NCBI RefSeq assembly: GCF_030159255.1
Contig: NZ_BSCT01000009.1
Location: 124,001-188,000, forward strand
DNA from: Bradyrhizobium sp. SSBR45G
GTDB taxonomy: Bacteria > Pseudomonadota > Alphaproteobacteria > Rhizobiales > Xanthobacteraceae
Length of the DNA: 64,000 nt
Direction: 5' to 3'
Made by a program: the position numbers and the translations under genes. Shown one piece after another: positions 51,512-60,982 of this stretch; the first letter of the stretch is position 1; every line of letters starts with the position of its first letter. The notes beneath the pieces are model-generated. The model did not search any database. It saw only the letters and a program-made list of their open reading frames with translations, and was not told the DNA's origin.

Positions 51512-52630
51512 ATGAAACCACTCAAACTCATTGGTCTGGCTCTTGGCGCCACGCTTGCGCTCTCGACCGCGGCTCGCGCCGAAGACATCACCATCGCCGT
51601 GGCCGGCCCGATGACCGGCGGCGAGTCGGCCTTCGGCCGCCAGATGCAGAACGGCGCCGAGATGGCGATCGCCGATCTCAATGCTGCCGGCGGCGTGCTC
51701 GGCAAGAAGCTCGCGCTGCAGGTGGGTGACGATGCCTGCGATCCGAAGCAGGCCCGCTCGGTCGCCGAGAAGCTCGCCGGCTCCGGCATTCCGTTCGTCG
51801 CCGGCCATTTCTGCTCGTCGTCGTCGATCCCGGCCTCCGAGGCCTATGCTGACAGCAACGTCCTGCAGATCACGCCGGCCTCGACCAACCCGCTGTTCAC
51901 CGAGCGCAAGCTCTGGAACGTCGCCCGCGTCTGCGGCCGTGACGACCAGCAGGGCCTGGTCGCCGCCAACTACATCGCGAAGAACTTCAAGGGCAAGAAC
52001 ATCGCGATTCTCAACGACAAGACCACCTACGGCAAGGGTCTCGCCGACGAGACCAAAAAGGCGCTCAACAAGGCCGGCGTCACCGAGAAGATGTTCGAGT
52101 CCTACAACAAGGGCGACAAGGACTTCAACGCGATCGTGTCGCGCCTGAAGCGTGACAACATCGACCTCGTCTATGTCGGCGGCTATCATCAGGAAGCCGG
52201 CCTGATCCTGCGTCAGATGCGTGACCAGGGTCTGAAGACCATCCTGATGGCCGGCGATGCGATGAACGACAAGGAATTCGCCTCGATCACCGGCCCGGCC
52301 GCCGAGGGCACGCTGTTCACCTTCGGTCCCGAGCCCCGCAACAAGCCGACCGCGAAGGCCATCGTCGAGAAGTTCAAGGCCAAGAACATCGACCCCGAGG
52401 GCTACACGCTCTACACCTACGCCACGATCCAGGTCTGGTCGCAGGCCGTCAAGAAGGCCAACACCACCGACGCCAAGAAGGTGATGGAGGTCATCAAGGC
52501 CGGCGAGTGGGACACCGTGCTGGGCAAGCTCGGCTTCGACGCCAAGGGCGACATCAAGCAGATCGACTACGTCGTCTACAAATGGGATGCCAAGGGCGGC
52601 TACGCCGAGCTCGGCGGCAAGGGCTCCTGA
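51512..52630 (+). CDS. livK: Branched-chain amino acid ABC substrate-binding protein
   Basis: 372 residues with a signal peptide (KLIGLALGATLALSTAARA, cleaved near 23). Type I periplasmic binding fold: ITIAVAGPMTGGESAFGRQM, GKKLALQVGDDACDPKQARS, VAGHFCSSSSIPASEAYADS and IAILNDKTTYGKGLADETKK. The pocket Ser/Thr in CSSSSI and TPASTNPLF are typical for LIV-type ligand binding. It lies 165 bases after livF and is followed by a terminator. A conserved ribosome-binding site (CGAGGA) precedes it. Confidence 0.93.
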   Translation: MKPLKLIGLALGATLALSTAARAEDITIAVAGPMTGGESAFGRQMQNGAEMAIADLNAAGGVLGKKLALQVGDDACDPKQARSVAEKLAGSGIPFVAGHFCSSSSIPASEAYADSNVLQITPASTNPLFTERKLWNVARVCGRDDQQGLVAANYIAKNFKGKNIAILNDKTTYGKGLADETKKALNKAGVTEKMFESYNKGDKDFNAIVSRLKRDNIDLVYVGGYHQEAGLILRQMRDQGLKTILMAGDAMNDKEFASITGPAAEGTLFTFGPEPRNKPTAKAIVEKFKAKNIDPEGYTLYTYATIQVWSQAVKKANTTDAKKVMEVIKAGEWDTVLGKLGFDAKGDIKQIDYVVYKWDAKGGYAELGGKGS

Positions 52631-52670
52631 TCAGCCCGCCTGAACGGCTTCGAGACCCCCGACACACAAA

Positions 52671-52697
52671 CGCCCCGGTCAAACACCGGGGCGTTCT
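52671..52697 (+). terminator. Stem-loop terminator after livK
   Basis: Perfect 9-bp stem CGCCCCGGT-CAAAC-ACCGGGGCG (52671-52693) followed by TTCT. The T-tract is short, so termination may be partial. Confidence 0.75.
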
Positions 52698-52779
52698 GCT
52701 GAGAGCTGGCAACAACTGCCTCGCCGTGGCGCACCGCCCTCTCGACAGGTGCGATGCAGCGAGAAGTCTGCGCGAGGGT

Positions 52780-53178
52780 TTATCCCGCGCAGGCCGAAAG
52801 CGCTGCGTTCTTGTCCTTCACGGCATTCCGCGCCATTTCGACGGCGTGCATCAGCTCGCCCGGCCGAAACGGCTTCTGCAGGTAGACCACCCGCATCAAC
52901 TGCTCCGACATCGCCGCCCCGTCGAAGGCGGTCATGCCGGAGACGGCCACGACCGGCACATCCGGAACCAGCTCACGCATGTCGCTGACCAGATCGAGAC
53001 CATTGGAATCATCGAGATAGATATCGACGATCACGGCGTCGAACGTCTGGTCACGGAACAATTGCAGTCCGGCCGGAGCGGTTCCCGCTTCGACCACATC
53101 GAACTGATTGACGCGCAGCACCATGCTGATCATGGCGCGCACGTCCTTCTGATCGTCCACCACCAGGATACGTGGCAT
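52780..53178 (-). CDS. Stand-alone response-regulator receiver protein
   Basis: 132 residues, a single receiver domain: acidic pair in ILVVDDQKDVRAMISMVLRV, phosphoacceptor Asp52 in DAVIVDIYLDDSNGL, Ser/Thr switch in VPVVAVSGMTAFDG and Lys102 in VVYLQKPFRPGELMHAVEMA. No output domain, so it works by protein contact or as a phosphate relay element. It is divergent from the hybrid kinase gene (237 bases between starts), which is a likely partner. Confidence 0.92.
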   Translation of the reverse strand: MPRILVVDDQKDVRAMISMVLRVNQFDVVEAGTAPAGLQLFRDQTFDAVIVDIYLDDSNGLDLVSDMRELVPDVPVVAVSGMTAFDGAAMSEQLMRVVYLQKPFRPGELMHAVEMARNAVKDKNAALSACAG

Positions 53179-53415
53179 TCAGTTCTCCAGAAATTTTTCG
53201 TTGGACAGCCTACAACATAAAAAGAAATCAGCTACAACTACGGGTATATTTATCCCGGTTGCGGTAAAGGTGCAGTTACTTCAAATCGCGACTCATTGTA
53301 CCGAACGTTTCAGATTGGCACCATACCACCTTTGATTGAATAACTTCCTTTTTCGCGCATTTGTCGTTCCGGTGCCGCTTCGGCACGTCGACGGCCGATG
53401 CGCAGGACTTTGGAG

Positions 53416-56190
53416 ATGCAGAGCATCGAGGATACTCGCGAAGTTCTTCTGTCGACTTCCCCTGCAACCCGTCGGGACCAACGCGCAGCACTCGCTGCTG
53501 TTGCAGTCTCGGTCATGGTCTTTGCCGCCGTCGCTCCCTTCGCCAAGGTGCAGCTGCCGGCGGCGCCTGCGTTCGTGGCGAGCTACCAGTCGGCGCTGGC
53601 GCTGAACGATCTCATCACGGCGTTCCTGCTGTTCTCCCAATTCATGTTGCTGCCTGCACGGGCGCTGTTGTGGCTTGCCTCTGGCTACCTGTTCACGGCG
53701 GCGGCAGCGTTGCTGCACACGCTCGTCTTCCCCGGCCTGTACTCACCGACCGGCCTGCTCGGCGCCGGACCGCAGAGCGCTGTCTGGATCTACATGATCT
53801 GGCACGGCGGCTTCCCGCTGTTCGTCATCAGCTACGCGCTCGGTCGAAACAGCCGGCTCGTCTCCGTCAACTCCGTTGCAGCATCGCTCGCGCTTGCCAT
53901 CATCGGCATTGCGATCGCGCTGGCGGCGCTGGTGTGGACCGTGATCGCGCAGGAGGCGGCACTGCCTGCGCTCATCCAGGACAACACGGCGACGACGGCA
54001 TTGAAGGTCGTGGTCGGAGCCATCTGGTGCGTGACGCTGGTCGCCCTCGTCATGCTGGCGTCACGGCGGCCGCACAGCATTCTCGACCTCTGGGTGATGG
54101 TGGTGCTGTGCGCCTGGCTGTTCGATCTGTCGCTGTCCTCGCTACTCAATGCTGCCAGATTCGACTTAGGCTACTACGCCGGCCGCCTTTACGGCCTGCT
54201 GGCGGCAAGCTTCGTGCTCGGCGTGCTGCTCGCGGACAATGTCGGCCTGCAGCGGCGCCTGTCGCGGCTGCTGCAACAGCAGCGCCGGCAGAACGAAACC
54301 GAGCGGGCGCGCTTCATCGCGCGCGAGCGGCTGTTCAGCGCGGTGGTGGAATCCTCCAACGACGCCATCATCACGCTGACCCTGCACGGCAAGATCACGT
54401 CGTGGAATCGCGCCGCCGAGCAGCTGTTCGGCTATGGCGCCGACGAGGCGCTCGGCAGCGACATCGGCCTCATCGTTCCTCCCGAGCGGCGCAGCGAGGT
54501 CGATCGCATCCTCAGCCTGATCGGCGGCGGCGAGACAATCGAGCATCACGAGACGGTGCGCCGCCACAAGGACGGCCACGCGATCGAGGTCTCGCTCAGC
54601 ATCTCCCCCATTCACGACGCACGCGGCGCTGTCATCGGAGCCTCCAAGGTCGCGCGTGACATTACCGAGAGCAAGCGCACCCGCACCGCGCTGACCCGCG
54701 AAACCGAGGAGCGGCGGCGCATCTTCGAAACCTCGCAGGACCTGATCCTGATCGCGGATTCCCGCGGCAATTTGATGCAGGTCAGCCCGAGCGCGCGAGT
54801 CATCCTCGGTTACCGGCCCGAGGAGATGGTGGGCCGCAACGCCAGCGACTTCGTCTATCCGCCGGAGCTGGACATCGTTCGCAGCCAGATGCGCGACTGC
54901 CGCCGCGGCCGGGACATCCACAATTTCGAGGCGCAGCTGCTGCACAAGGAGGGCCGCGGCGTCGTGCTGAACTGGATGGCAAGCTGGTCGGACCCGGTCC
55001 AGCGGCATTTCTTCATTGGGCGCGATCTGACCGAGAAGCGTGCCGCCGAGGCGCAGTTCCGTCAGGCGCAGAAGATGGAGGCGGTCGGCCAGCTGACCGG
55101 CGGCGTCGCCCACGACTTCAACAACATCCTCACCGTCATCACCGGCAGTATCGGAATTCTCGCCGAGGCGGTCGCCGAACGGCCGGAGCTCGCCTCGATC
55201 GCCAAGCTGATCGACGACTCCGCAGATCGCGGTGCGCATCTGACGCGGCAGCTGCTGGCCTTCGCCCGCAAGCAGCCGCTGCAGCCGACCGACCTCGACG
55301 TCAACGCGCTGATGATCGAGGCTGCGGCGCTGCTGCGACCCACGCTGGGCGAGCATATCGAGATCGAGCGCATCCTCTGCGCCGATCCGTGCACCGCGCT
55401 GGCCGATCCGAACCAGCTCGCCACCTCGGTCGTCAACCTCGCGCTCAATGCACGCGATGCCATGCCGCAAGGCGGCAAGCTGACGCTGGAGACCGCGAAC
55501 GTCACGCTCGACCAGGACTATGCCCATGCCAACACCGAAGTCGCCGTCGGCGACTATGTGTTGATCGCGGTGAGCGACACCGGCTGCGGCATCCCGCCGG
55601 CCTATCTCGACAAGGTGTTCGACCCCTTCTTCTCGACCAAGGGCGTAGGCAAAGGCACCGGGCTCGGCCTCAGCATGGTGTTCGGCTTCGTCAAGCAGTC
55701 TGGCGGACACATCAAGGTCTATAGCGAGGTCGGCCACGGCACCTCGATCAAGCTCTATCTGCCGCGCTCGACCGCGACGCCCGCGGCGACCGCGGAGCAA
55801 CACCTGCCGAACGCGACCGGCGGCGACGAGACGATTCTGATCGTCGAGGACGATCCGCTGGTGCGCCAGCACGTCGTCACCCAGGTCGGCAGCCTCGGCT
55901 ACACGACCCTCGCTGCGGCCAATGCCGCCGAGGCGCTCGCGGTGCTGGAGCACCATCCGGAGATCGATCTGCTCCTCACGGACGTCATCATGCCCGGCGG
56001 CATGAACGGGCGGCAGCTCGCCGATGCCGCCCGCGCGCAGCGGCCGTCGCTGAAGACGCTGTTCACCTCGGGCTACACGGAGAACGCGATCGTGCACCAC
56101 GGCCGCCTCGACGCCGGCGTCCTGCTGCTGGCCAAGCCCTATCGCAAGGCGGAGCTTGCCCGCATGATCCGTATCGCGCTGGACCGTTGA
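53416..56190 (+). CDS. MASE4-PAS-PAS hybrid histidine kinase
   Basis: 924 residues from the ATG at 53416. N-terminal membrane sensor with about eight helices resembling MASE4 (VASYQSALALNDLITAFLLF, SQFMLLPARALLWLASGYLF, AVWIYMIWHGGFPLFVISYA). Two PAS domains follow (about 310-430 with VVESSNDAIITLTLHGKITS, and about 435-550 with IFETSQDLILIADSRGNLMQ). The HisKA domain has the phospho-His566 in GGVAHDFNNILTVITGSIGI, and the HATPase_c domain shows VVNLALNARDAMPQGG and FFSTKGVGKGTGLGLSMVFG. A C-terminal receiver has Asp856 in LLLTDVIMPGG and Lys in LAKPYRKAELA. It likely signals to the neighbouring receiver protein or a phosphotransfer protein elsewhere. Confidence 0.95.
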   Translation: MQSIEDTREVLLSTSPATRRDQRAALAAVAVSVMVFAAVAPFAKVQLPAAPAFVASYQSALALNDLITAFLLFSQFMLLPARALLWLASGYLFTAAAALLHTLVFPGLYSPTGLLGAGPQSAVWIYMIWHGGFPLFVISYALGRNSRLVSVNSVAASLALAIIGIAIALAALVWTVIAQEAALPALIQDNTATTALKVVVGAIWCVTLVALVMLASRRPHSILDLWVMVVLCAWLFDLSLSSLLNAARFDLGYYAGRLYGLLAASFVLGVLLADNVGLQRRLSRLLQQQRRQNETERARFIARERLFSAVVESSNDAIITLTLHGKITSWNRAAEQLFGYGADEALGSDIGLIVPPERRSEVDRILSLIGGGETIEHHETVRRHKDGHAIEVSLSISPIHDARGAVIGASKVARDITESKRTRTALTRETEERRRIFETSQDLILIADSRGNLMQVSPSARVILGYRPEEMVGRNASDFVYPPELDIVRSQMRDCRRGRDIHNFEAQLLHKEGRGVVLNWMASWSDPVQRHFFIGRDLTEKRAAEAQFRQAQKMEAVGQLTGGVAHDFNNILTVITGSIGILAEAVAERPELASIAKLIDDSADRGAHLTRQLLAFARKQPLQPTDLDVNALMIEAAALLRPTLGEHIEIERILCADPCTALADPNQLATSVVNLALNARDAMPQGGKLTLETANVTLDQDYAHANTEVAVGDYVLIAVSDTGCGIPPAYLDKVFDPFFSTKGVGKGTGLGLSMVFGFVKQSGGHIKVYSEVGHGTSIKLYLPRSTATPAATAEQHLPNATGGDETILIVEDDPLVRQHVVTQVGSLGYTTLAAANAAEALAVLEHHPEIDLLLTDVIMPGGMNGRQLADAARAQRPSLKTLFTSGYTENAIVHHGRLDAGVLLLAKPYRKAELARMIRIALDR

Positions 56191-56198
56191 AGCCCGAC

Positions 56199-56273
56199 GC
56201 CCGGATGAGCGCAGCGACATCCGGGGTCACCAACATCGCGCGCGAGACCCCGGATATCGCCGATCCGGGCTGA
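56199..56273. repeat. Family B repeat, copy 5
   Basis: CGCCCGGATGAGCGCAGCGA, CATCCGGGGTCACCAACATC, then GCGAGACCCCGGATATCGCC, GATCCGGGC. Here the CCGGGGT and ACCCCGG arms also pair. It lies between the kinase and the P1 peptidase gene. Confidence 0.7.
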
Positions 56274-56358
56274 GAGGCCCGGGCCAGGCCGGACTTGCAT
56301 TGAGCCGGCGCACGGGCTGAGCTATCCGTCCGCCAACGTCACCATCGCGAGAACAGCT

Positions 56359-57357
56359 TTGCAGAACCTCCTCACCGACATTGCGGGCGTGCGTGTCGGC
56401 CACGCCGATGATGCGGCGCTCGCGTCCGGCGTCACCGCGATCCTGTTCGATCAGCCCGCGGTCGCCGCGATCGACATTCGCGGCGGCGGGCCTGGGGTGC
56501 GTGAGGATGCGCTGCTCGATCCCGCCAACACGGTGGAGCAGATCGACGCGATCGCCTTGTCCGGCGGCTCGGCGTTCGGGCTGGAGGCCGCGAGCGGCAT
56601 CCAGGCCTGGCTGGCCGAGCAGGGCCGCGGCTTTGCCGTGCGCGACGCGCTGATCCCGATCGTGCCCGGCGCGATCATGTTCGACCTGCTCAACGGCGGC
56701 AACAAGGCCTGGGGCCGCTATGCGCCCTATCGCGAACTCGGCTATTCGGCCGCCGCTGCGGCGGATACGAGCTTCGCGCTGGGCAGCGTCGGCGCCGGGC
56801 TCGGTGCCACCACGGCTACGCTCCAGGGCGGGCTCGGCTCGGCGTCGGCTGTGACCAGCCGCGGCATCAAGGTCGCGGCGATCGCCGTGGTCAACGCGGT
56901 CGGCAGCGTCACCGTCGGCGATGGCCCGTGGTTCTGGGCGGCGCCCTATGAGCAGGACGGCGAGTTCGGCGGTCGCGGCCTGCCGGCCACGTTCACCCCG
57001 GACATGCTGGCGATGCGCCTCAAGGGCGGCCGGGCGGCCTCGAGCGCCGAGAATACGACGATCGCGCTGGTCGTGACCGACGCCATCCTGACCAAGGCGC
57101 ACGCCAAGCGGCTGGCGATGATGGCGCAGACCGGCATGGCACGGGCGATCTATCCGGTGCATCTGCCGCTCGACGGCGACATCGTGTTCGCGGCGGCGAC
57201 CTGCGCCAAGCCGGTCGAGCCGCTGGTCGAGTTGAGCGAGCTCGGCATGGTCGCCGCCAACGTGCTGGCGCGCGCGATCGGGCGCGGCGTCTATCATGCG
57301 AAGCGGCTGCCATTCGCAGGCGCCCTGCCATGCTGGCAGGAGCGCTTCGGCGGCTGA
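56359..57357 (+). CDS. P1-family (DmpA/S58) peptidase
   Basis: 332 residues with a TTG start at 56359. Serine aminopeptidase-type N-terminal nucleophile enzyme that cleaves itself. Family motifs: DIRGGGPGVREDALLDPANT, QIDAIALSGGSAFGLEAASG, GAGLGATTATLQGGLGSAS, where the autocleavage site is expected just before a Ser/Thr in the GGLGSAS turn, and SSAENTTIALVVTD. Substrates in related enzymes are D-amino acid or beta-peptide N-termini; this one is not determined. No signal peptide, so cytoplasmic. No adjacent gene suggests the substrate. Confidence 0.88.
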   Translation: MQNLLTDIAGVRVGHADDAALASGVTAILFDQPAVAAIDIRGGGPGVREDALLDPANTVEQIDAIALSGGSAFGLEAASGIQAWLAEQGRGFAVRDALIPIVPGAIMFDLLNGGNKAWGRYAPYRELGYSAAAAADTSFALGSVGAGLGATTATLQGGLGSASAVTSRGIKVAAIAVVNAVGSVTVGDGPWFWAAPYEQDGEFGGRGLPATFTPDMLAMRLKGGRAASSAENTTIALVVTDAILTKAHAKRLAMMAQTGMARAIYPVHLPLDGDIVFAAATCAKPVEPLVELSELGMVAANVLARAIGRGVYHAKRLPFAGALPCWQERFGG

Positions 57358-57360
57358 GCC

Positions 57361-58125
57361 TTACGCGCTCACCGCCGTTGCGGCGGACGTCGAGGACGAC
57401 AGCAGCTTGGATTGCCGCTGGATCAGCTTCTCGATCAGATTGTAGGACGATGTCGCGGCGTTCGATGCCGTGGTTGTCGCCGGCGTATTCAACGTGACCT
57501 TGGAGCCATCGGCGTAGGTGATGGTGGTCGTGGTCGAGCCGTCGCTGTTGGTGCTGGATGAGCTCGACGCGCCCGACAGCGCCTGCATCAGCGCATCCGC
57601 GCCGGTCGAACCGCCGCCGGCACTGCCGGCTCCCGCCTCGTGATGGTGATGGCCACGACGACTGCCGGCGCCCTGCAGCGCCGACGACAGCTCGTTCAGG
57701 CTGACATTGCCGTCGCCGTTGCTGTCGAGCTTGCCGAACACCTTGTCGGCATTGGCGAGGTTGGTGCCGCCGGCGCCGAGCGCACTCTCGAACTCGGACT
57801 TGGTGATCTGGCCGTCGCCATCGCCGTCGATCTGCGAGAACAGGTCCTGCAGCGGATTGGTCGAGGCGCTCGCATTCGTCGAGGTGCCCGACTGGCTCTG
57901 CGCCGCCAGCAGCGCGCTCATCGTCTCCGGCGCGATCTGCCCCGAGCCGCTGCTGCCGGAGCTCGACCACGGGCTGAAATTGCCCGCGCTGCTCGCGCCC
58001 TTGCTGCCGAGGCTGAACAATCCGCCGGCCGAATTGCCGGACTTGCCGGAACCGGACTTCGTCGATCCCAGCGACTGCAGGCCGTCCAGGACCGACGAGG
58101 CGGCCCCCAGTGCAAATCCCCACAT
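57361..58125 (-). CDS. EF-hand calcium-binding protein
   Basis: 254 residues from the ATG at 58125 (GGAG seven bases upstream). Two EF-hands: [14 protein letters not shown] and [14 protein letters not shown], both with the Asp/Asn and Glu ligands in place. The remainder is very rich in Ser, Gly and Asn with no fold ([39 protein letters not shown]). A His-rich spot, [10 protein letters not shown], lies between the second EF-hand and the tail. The low-complexity parts and lack of a signal peptide make its location unclear; it may be exported by an unknown route. It is convergent with the P1 peptidase gene. Confidence 0.82.
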   Translation of the reverse strand: MWGFALGAASSVLDGLQSLGSTKSGSGKSGNSAGGLFSLGSKGASSAGNFSPWSSSGSSGSGQIAPETMSALLAAQSQSGTSTNASASTNPLQDLFSQIDGDGDGQITKSEFESALGAGGTNLANADKVFGKLDSNGDGNVSLNELSSALQGAGSRRGHHHHEAGAGSAGGGSTGADALMQALSGASSSSSTNSDGSTTTTITYADGSKVTLNTPATTTASNAATSSYNLIEKLIQRQSKLLSSSTSAATAVSA

Positions 58126-58351
58126 GGCGAAACTCCGAGAAGGCCGCAAGCTGCGGCGGCACACCATCTGCCGCTCTCCTCGCAATCCCCATGCCAGCGC
58201 CAAACCGCTGATATGTCCGGATATTTCGCGATGTTGCGGCGGCCTGAACCCGGCAGTTCATGCCGCGCCCGGCAGATTTTTCCCGCTCGCGTTGCCGCAG
58301 CCGCCTCTGCATGATACGGCGACATCCCCGATCGCACTGGAACAGCCGCCC

Positions 58352-59053
58352 ATGACCCAGTCCTTCACGCCGCGTCCGCTCGTCATCGCGCCCTCGATCC
58401 TGGCGTCGGATTTCTCCAAGCTCGGCGAGGAGGTGCGCGCCGTCGATGCCGCCGGCGCCGACTGGATCCATCTCGACGTCATGGACGGCCATTTCGTGCC
58501 GAACATTTCCTACGGCCCCGACGTGATCAAGGCGCTGCGTCCGCACACCACCAAGATCTTCGACGCGCATCTGATGATCACGCCGTGCGATCCCTATCTC
58601 GAGGCCTTCGCCAAGGCGGGCTGCGACCACATCACCGTGCATGCCGAGGCCGGCCCGCATTTGCATCGCTCGCTGCAGGCGATCCGCGCGCTCGGCAAGA
58701 AGGCCGGCGTCTCGCTCAACCCGTCGACCCCGCTGAACGTGATCGAATACGTGCTCGACCTCGTCGATCTCGTGCTGATCATGTCGGTCAACCCCGGCTT
58801 CGGCGGCCAGGCCTTCATCACCTCGGCGATCGGCAAGATCCAGGACCTGCGCGCGATGACCGCGGGCCGCCCGATCGACATCGAGGTCGATGGCGGCGTC
58901 GGCCGCGACAATGCCGGCGCGCTCGCGGCCGCTGGCGCCAATGCCTTGGTCGCCGGCTCCGCCGTGTTCAAGGGCGGCACGACGGAGGCCTATCGCAGCA
59001 ACATCGCCGCGATCCGCGATGCCGCAGCGTCGGCGCGCGGCGAAGCGATCTGA
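58352..59053 (+). CDS. rpe: Ribulose-phosphate 3-epimerase
   Basis: 233 residues from the ATG at 58352. TIM-barrel epimerase of the pentose phosphate and Calvin pathways; interconverts ribulose 5-phosphate and xylulose 5-phosphate. Motifs: [40 protein letters not shown] (metal His and Asp), HVHA-type [33 protein letters not shown] and [20 protein letters not shown] (second Asp). The set is complete. It precedes allA by 12 bases, probably by chance association. Confidence 0.97.
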   Translation: MTQSFTPRPLVIAPSILASDFSKLGEEVRAVDAAGADWIHLDVMDGHFVPNISYGPDVIKALRPHTTKIFDAHLMITPCDPYLEAFAKAGCDHITVHAEAGPHLHRSLQAIRALGKKAGVSLNPSTPLNVIEYVLDLVDLVLIMSVNPGFGGQAFITSAIGKIQDLRAMTAGRPIDIEVDGGVGRDNAGALAAAGANALVAGSAVFKGGTTEAYRSNIAAIRDAAASARGEAI

Positions 59054-59065
59054 GCACGGACGCGA

Positions 59066-59551
59066 ATGCACACGCTCACGCCGCAGCCGCTGACCAAGGC
59101 GGCCTTTGCGCGCTTCGGCGACGTCGTCGAGACGGACGGCGCCGCGCCGATCGAGATCAACCAGGGCTTTGCCCGCCGCTGCAACAGCCTCGCCGCGATC
59201 GACGTCACCTCGGGCGGCGTCGACGTCAATGTCAGCCTGTTCGAGGCGAAGCCCCGCCCGCTGCCGATCGAGATCAGGCTGATGGAGCGGCATCCGCTCG
59301 GCACCCAGCTGTTCATGCCGCTGCAGGACCGGCCGTGGCTGGTGCTGGTGTGCGACGACCCGCGCGATCCCGCGAGCTATTGCGCCTTCACGGCAAGCGG
59401 ACGCCAGGGCGTGAACTACGCCCGCAACGCCTGGCATCATCCGCTGCTGGTTTTCGATGAGGCCTCGCGCTTCATGGTGATCGACCGCATGAGCCCCGAC
59501 AATCTCGAGGAGCTGTGGCTGGAGCAGCCGCTGTTTCTCAGTATACCCTGA
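59066..59551 (+). CDS. allA: Ureidoglycolate lyase
   Basis: 161 residues. AllA-type cupin: LTPQPLTKAAFARFGDVVET, NVSLFEAKPRPLPIEIRLME, RHPLGTQLFMPLQDRPWLVL and FTASGRQGVNYARNAWHHPL. It splits ureidoglycolate into glyoxylate and urea in purine breakdown. The region around the WHHPL end is the likely active-site side. Followed by an AllE-type gene, so the pair belongs to allantoin catabolism. Confidence 0.94.
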   Translation: MHTLTPQPLTKAAFARFGDVVETDGAAPIEINQGFARRCNSLAAIDVTSGGVDVNVSLFEAKPRPLPIEIRLMERHPLGTQLFMPLQDRPWLVLVCDDPRDPASYCAFTASGRQGVNYARNAWHHPLLVFDEASRFMVIDRMSPDNLEELWLEQPLFLSIP

Positions 59552-59596
59552 ACGATGGCGCGCAGGATCGGCGATCCGCGCGCAGGAGAGACGACG

Positions 59597-60427
59597 ATGG
59601 ACAAGCCCAACTACTTCGTGCCGCATGGCGGCCACCCGCCGCAGACCGATCTGCTCACCGGGCGTGCCGTGTTCACCGAGGCCTATGCGGTCATTCCGAA
59701 GGGCGTGATGCGCGACATCGTCACCTCGGCGCTGCCGTTCTGGAACAAGACCCGGACCTGGGTGATTGCGCGTCCCCTCTCCGGCTTCTCGGAGACGTTC
59801 TCGCAATACATCGTCGAGGTCTCGCCCGGCGGCGGCAGCAGCCAGCCCGAGCCTGATCCGGAGGCCGAGGGTGTGTTGTTCGTCGTCGGCGGCGAGATCA
59901 CCCTGACCATTGCCGGCAAGGAGCATCGCCTGAGCAGTGGCGGCTACGCCTTCCTGCCGCCGTCCTGCAAATGGACGCTGCGCAACGACAGCGACGCGCC
60001 CGCGACCTTCCACTGGATCCGCAAGGCCTATGAGGCCGTCCCCGGCATCCCGGTCCCGGACGCCTTCGTCACCAACGAGGCGACCATCGCCCCCGCGTCG
60101 ATGCCGGACACGCAAGGGCGCTGGGCGACCACCCGTTTCGTCGACCCGCTCGACGTCCGCCACGACATGCACGTCAACATCGTCACCTTCGAACCCGGCG
60201 CGGTGATCCCGTTCCTGGAGACGCATGTGATGGAGCACGGGCTCTACGTGCTCGAAGGAAAGGCGGTCTACAAGCTCAACCGCGACTGGGTCGAGGTCGA
60301 GGCCGGCGACTTCATGTGGCTGCGTTCGTTCTGCCCGCAGGCCTGCTACGCCGGCGGCCCCGGCCGCTTCCGCTATCTGCTCTACAAGGACGCCAACCGG
60401 CACATGAAGCTGCGGCCGTTTCGGTGA
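59597..60427 (+). CDS. allE: (S)-ureidoglycine aminohydrolase
   Basis: 276 residues from the ATG at 59597, with GGAGAGA upstream; a start at 59555 is possible but adds a non-conserved segment. It is a bicupin: KPNYFVPHGGHPPQTDLLTG, EVSPGGGSSQPEPDPEAEGV, then the second cupin IVTFEPGAVIPFLETHVMEH, GLYVLEGKAVYKLNRDWVEV and DFMWLRSFCPQACYAGGPGR. The enzyme frees ammonia from (S)-ureidoglycine after allantoate hydrolysis, feeding AllA. Gene order allA-allE supports the call. Confidence 0.93.
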   Translation: MDKPNYFVPHGGHPPQTDLLTGRAVFTEAYAVIPKGVMRDIVTSALPFWNKTRTWVIARPLSGFSETFSQYIVEVSPGGGSSQPEPDPEAEGVLFVVGGEITLTIAGKEHRLSSGGYAFLPPSCKWTLRNDSDAPATFHWIRKAYEAVPGIPVPDAFVTNEATIAPASMPDTQGRWATTRFVDPLDVRHDMHVNIVTFEPGAVIPFLETHVMEHGLYVLEGKAVYKLNRDWVEVEAGDFMWLRSFCPQACYAGGPGRFRYLLYKDANRHMKLRPFR

Positions 60428-60469
60428 GGTCGCGTAGCATCCTTTAAAGGGCGCCTGAACGCAGCTTCG

Positions 60470-60973
60470 ATGTCGATCATTCCCGAACGCCTGGAGAGCT
60501 TGATCGAAGCGGAATTGGCTGAGCTGTCCGACAAGCGTGTGCTCTCGCACATCCGCGGCATGCTCGTCGCGCCTCACATGGTGCTGCGCGATTGGGACTA
60601 TGGCCAACCCGGCCAGCAATATCCCTGCTGGTTCGTGCTTCGCGATCAGGAATCCGGCGCGGAGATCGCCTATTGTGAGCAAGGCTTCGGACCACGCTCC
60701 CCCTGGGGCCTCGTGAGCTCTGCCGACGCGCCGGAGTGCCGCCATATGGGCATGGACTCCGGCTGGTTCACGTCGTTTCTGGATGCCTTTTTCGACTCCT
60801 TCGCTTGCGTGGCGCTTCCGATCTGGAAGGTGATTAGGATCGATGCAAAGGGTACCCGAACCTGTCTGACCGACGACGGTCCGTGGGAGATCACATGGCA
60901 GCGCGTCTACGAATTGCGCGAGCGTGATCGGGCGAGCCGCTATGATTGCGGTCACGACATCACCTATCGCTAG
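60470..60973 (+). CDS. Hypothetical protein
   Basis: 167 residues that I do not recognise. No signal peptide or membrane segment. Sequence features: IPERLESLIEAELAELSDKR helix, then beta-rich stretch MVLRDWDYGQPGQQYPCWFV, LRDQESGAEIAYCEQGFGPR, and a Trp/Phe-rich part DSGWFTSFLDAFFDSFACVA. The C-terminus (YELRERDRASRYDCGHDITY) is charged with one Cys. It lies between allE and a HIT-like gene; the spacing of nine bases to the latter suggests a shared transcript. Confidence 0.75.
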   Translation: MSIIPERLESLIEAELAELSDKRVLSHIRGMLVAPHMVLRDWDYGQPGQQYPCWFVLRDQESGAEIAYCEQGFGPRSPWGLVSSADAPECRHMGMDSGWFTSFLDAFFDSFACVALPIWKVIRIDAKGTRTCLTDDGPWEITWQRVYELRERDRASRYDCGHDITYR

Positions 60974-60982
60974 GAGCGCAGC

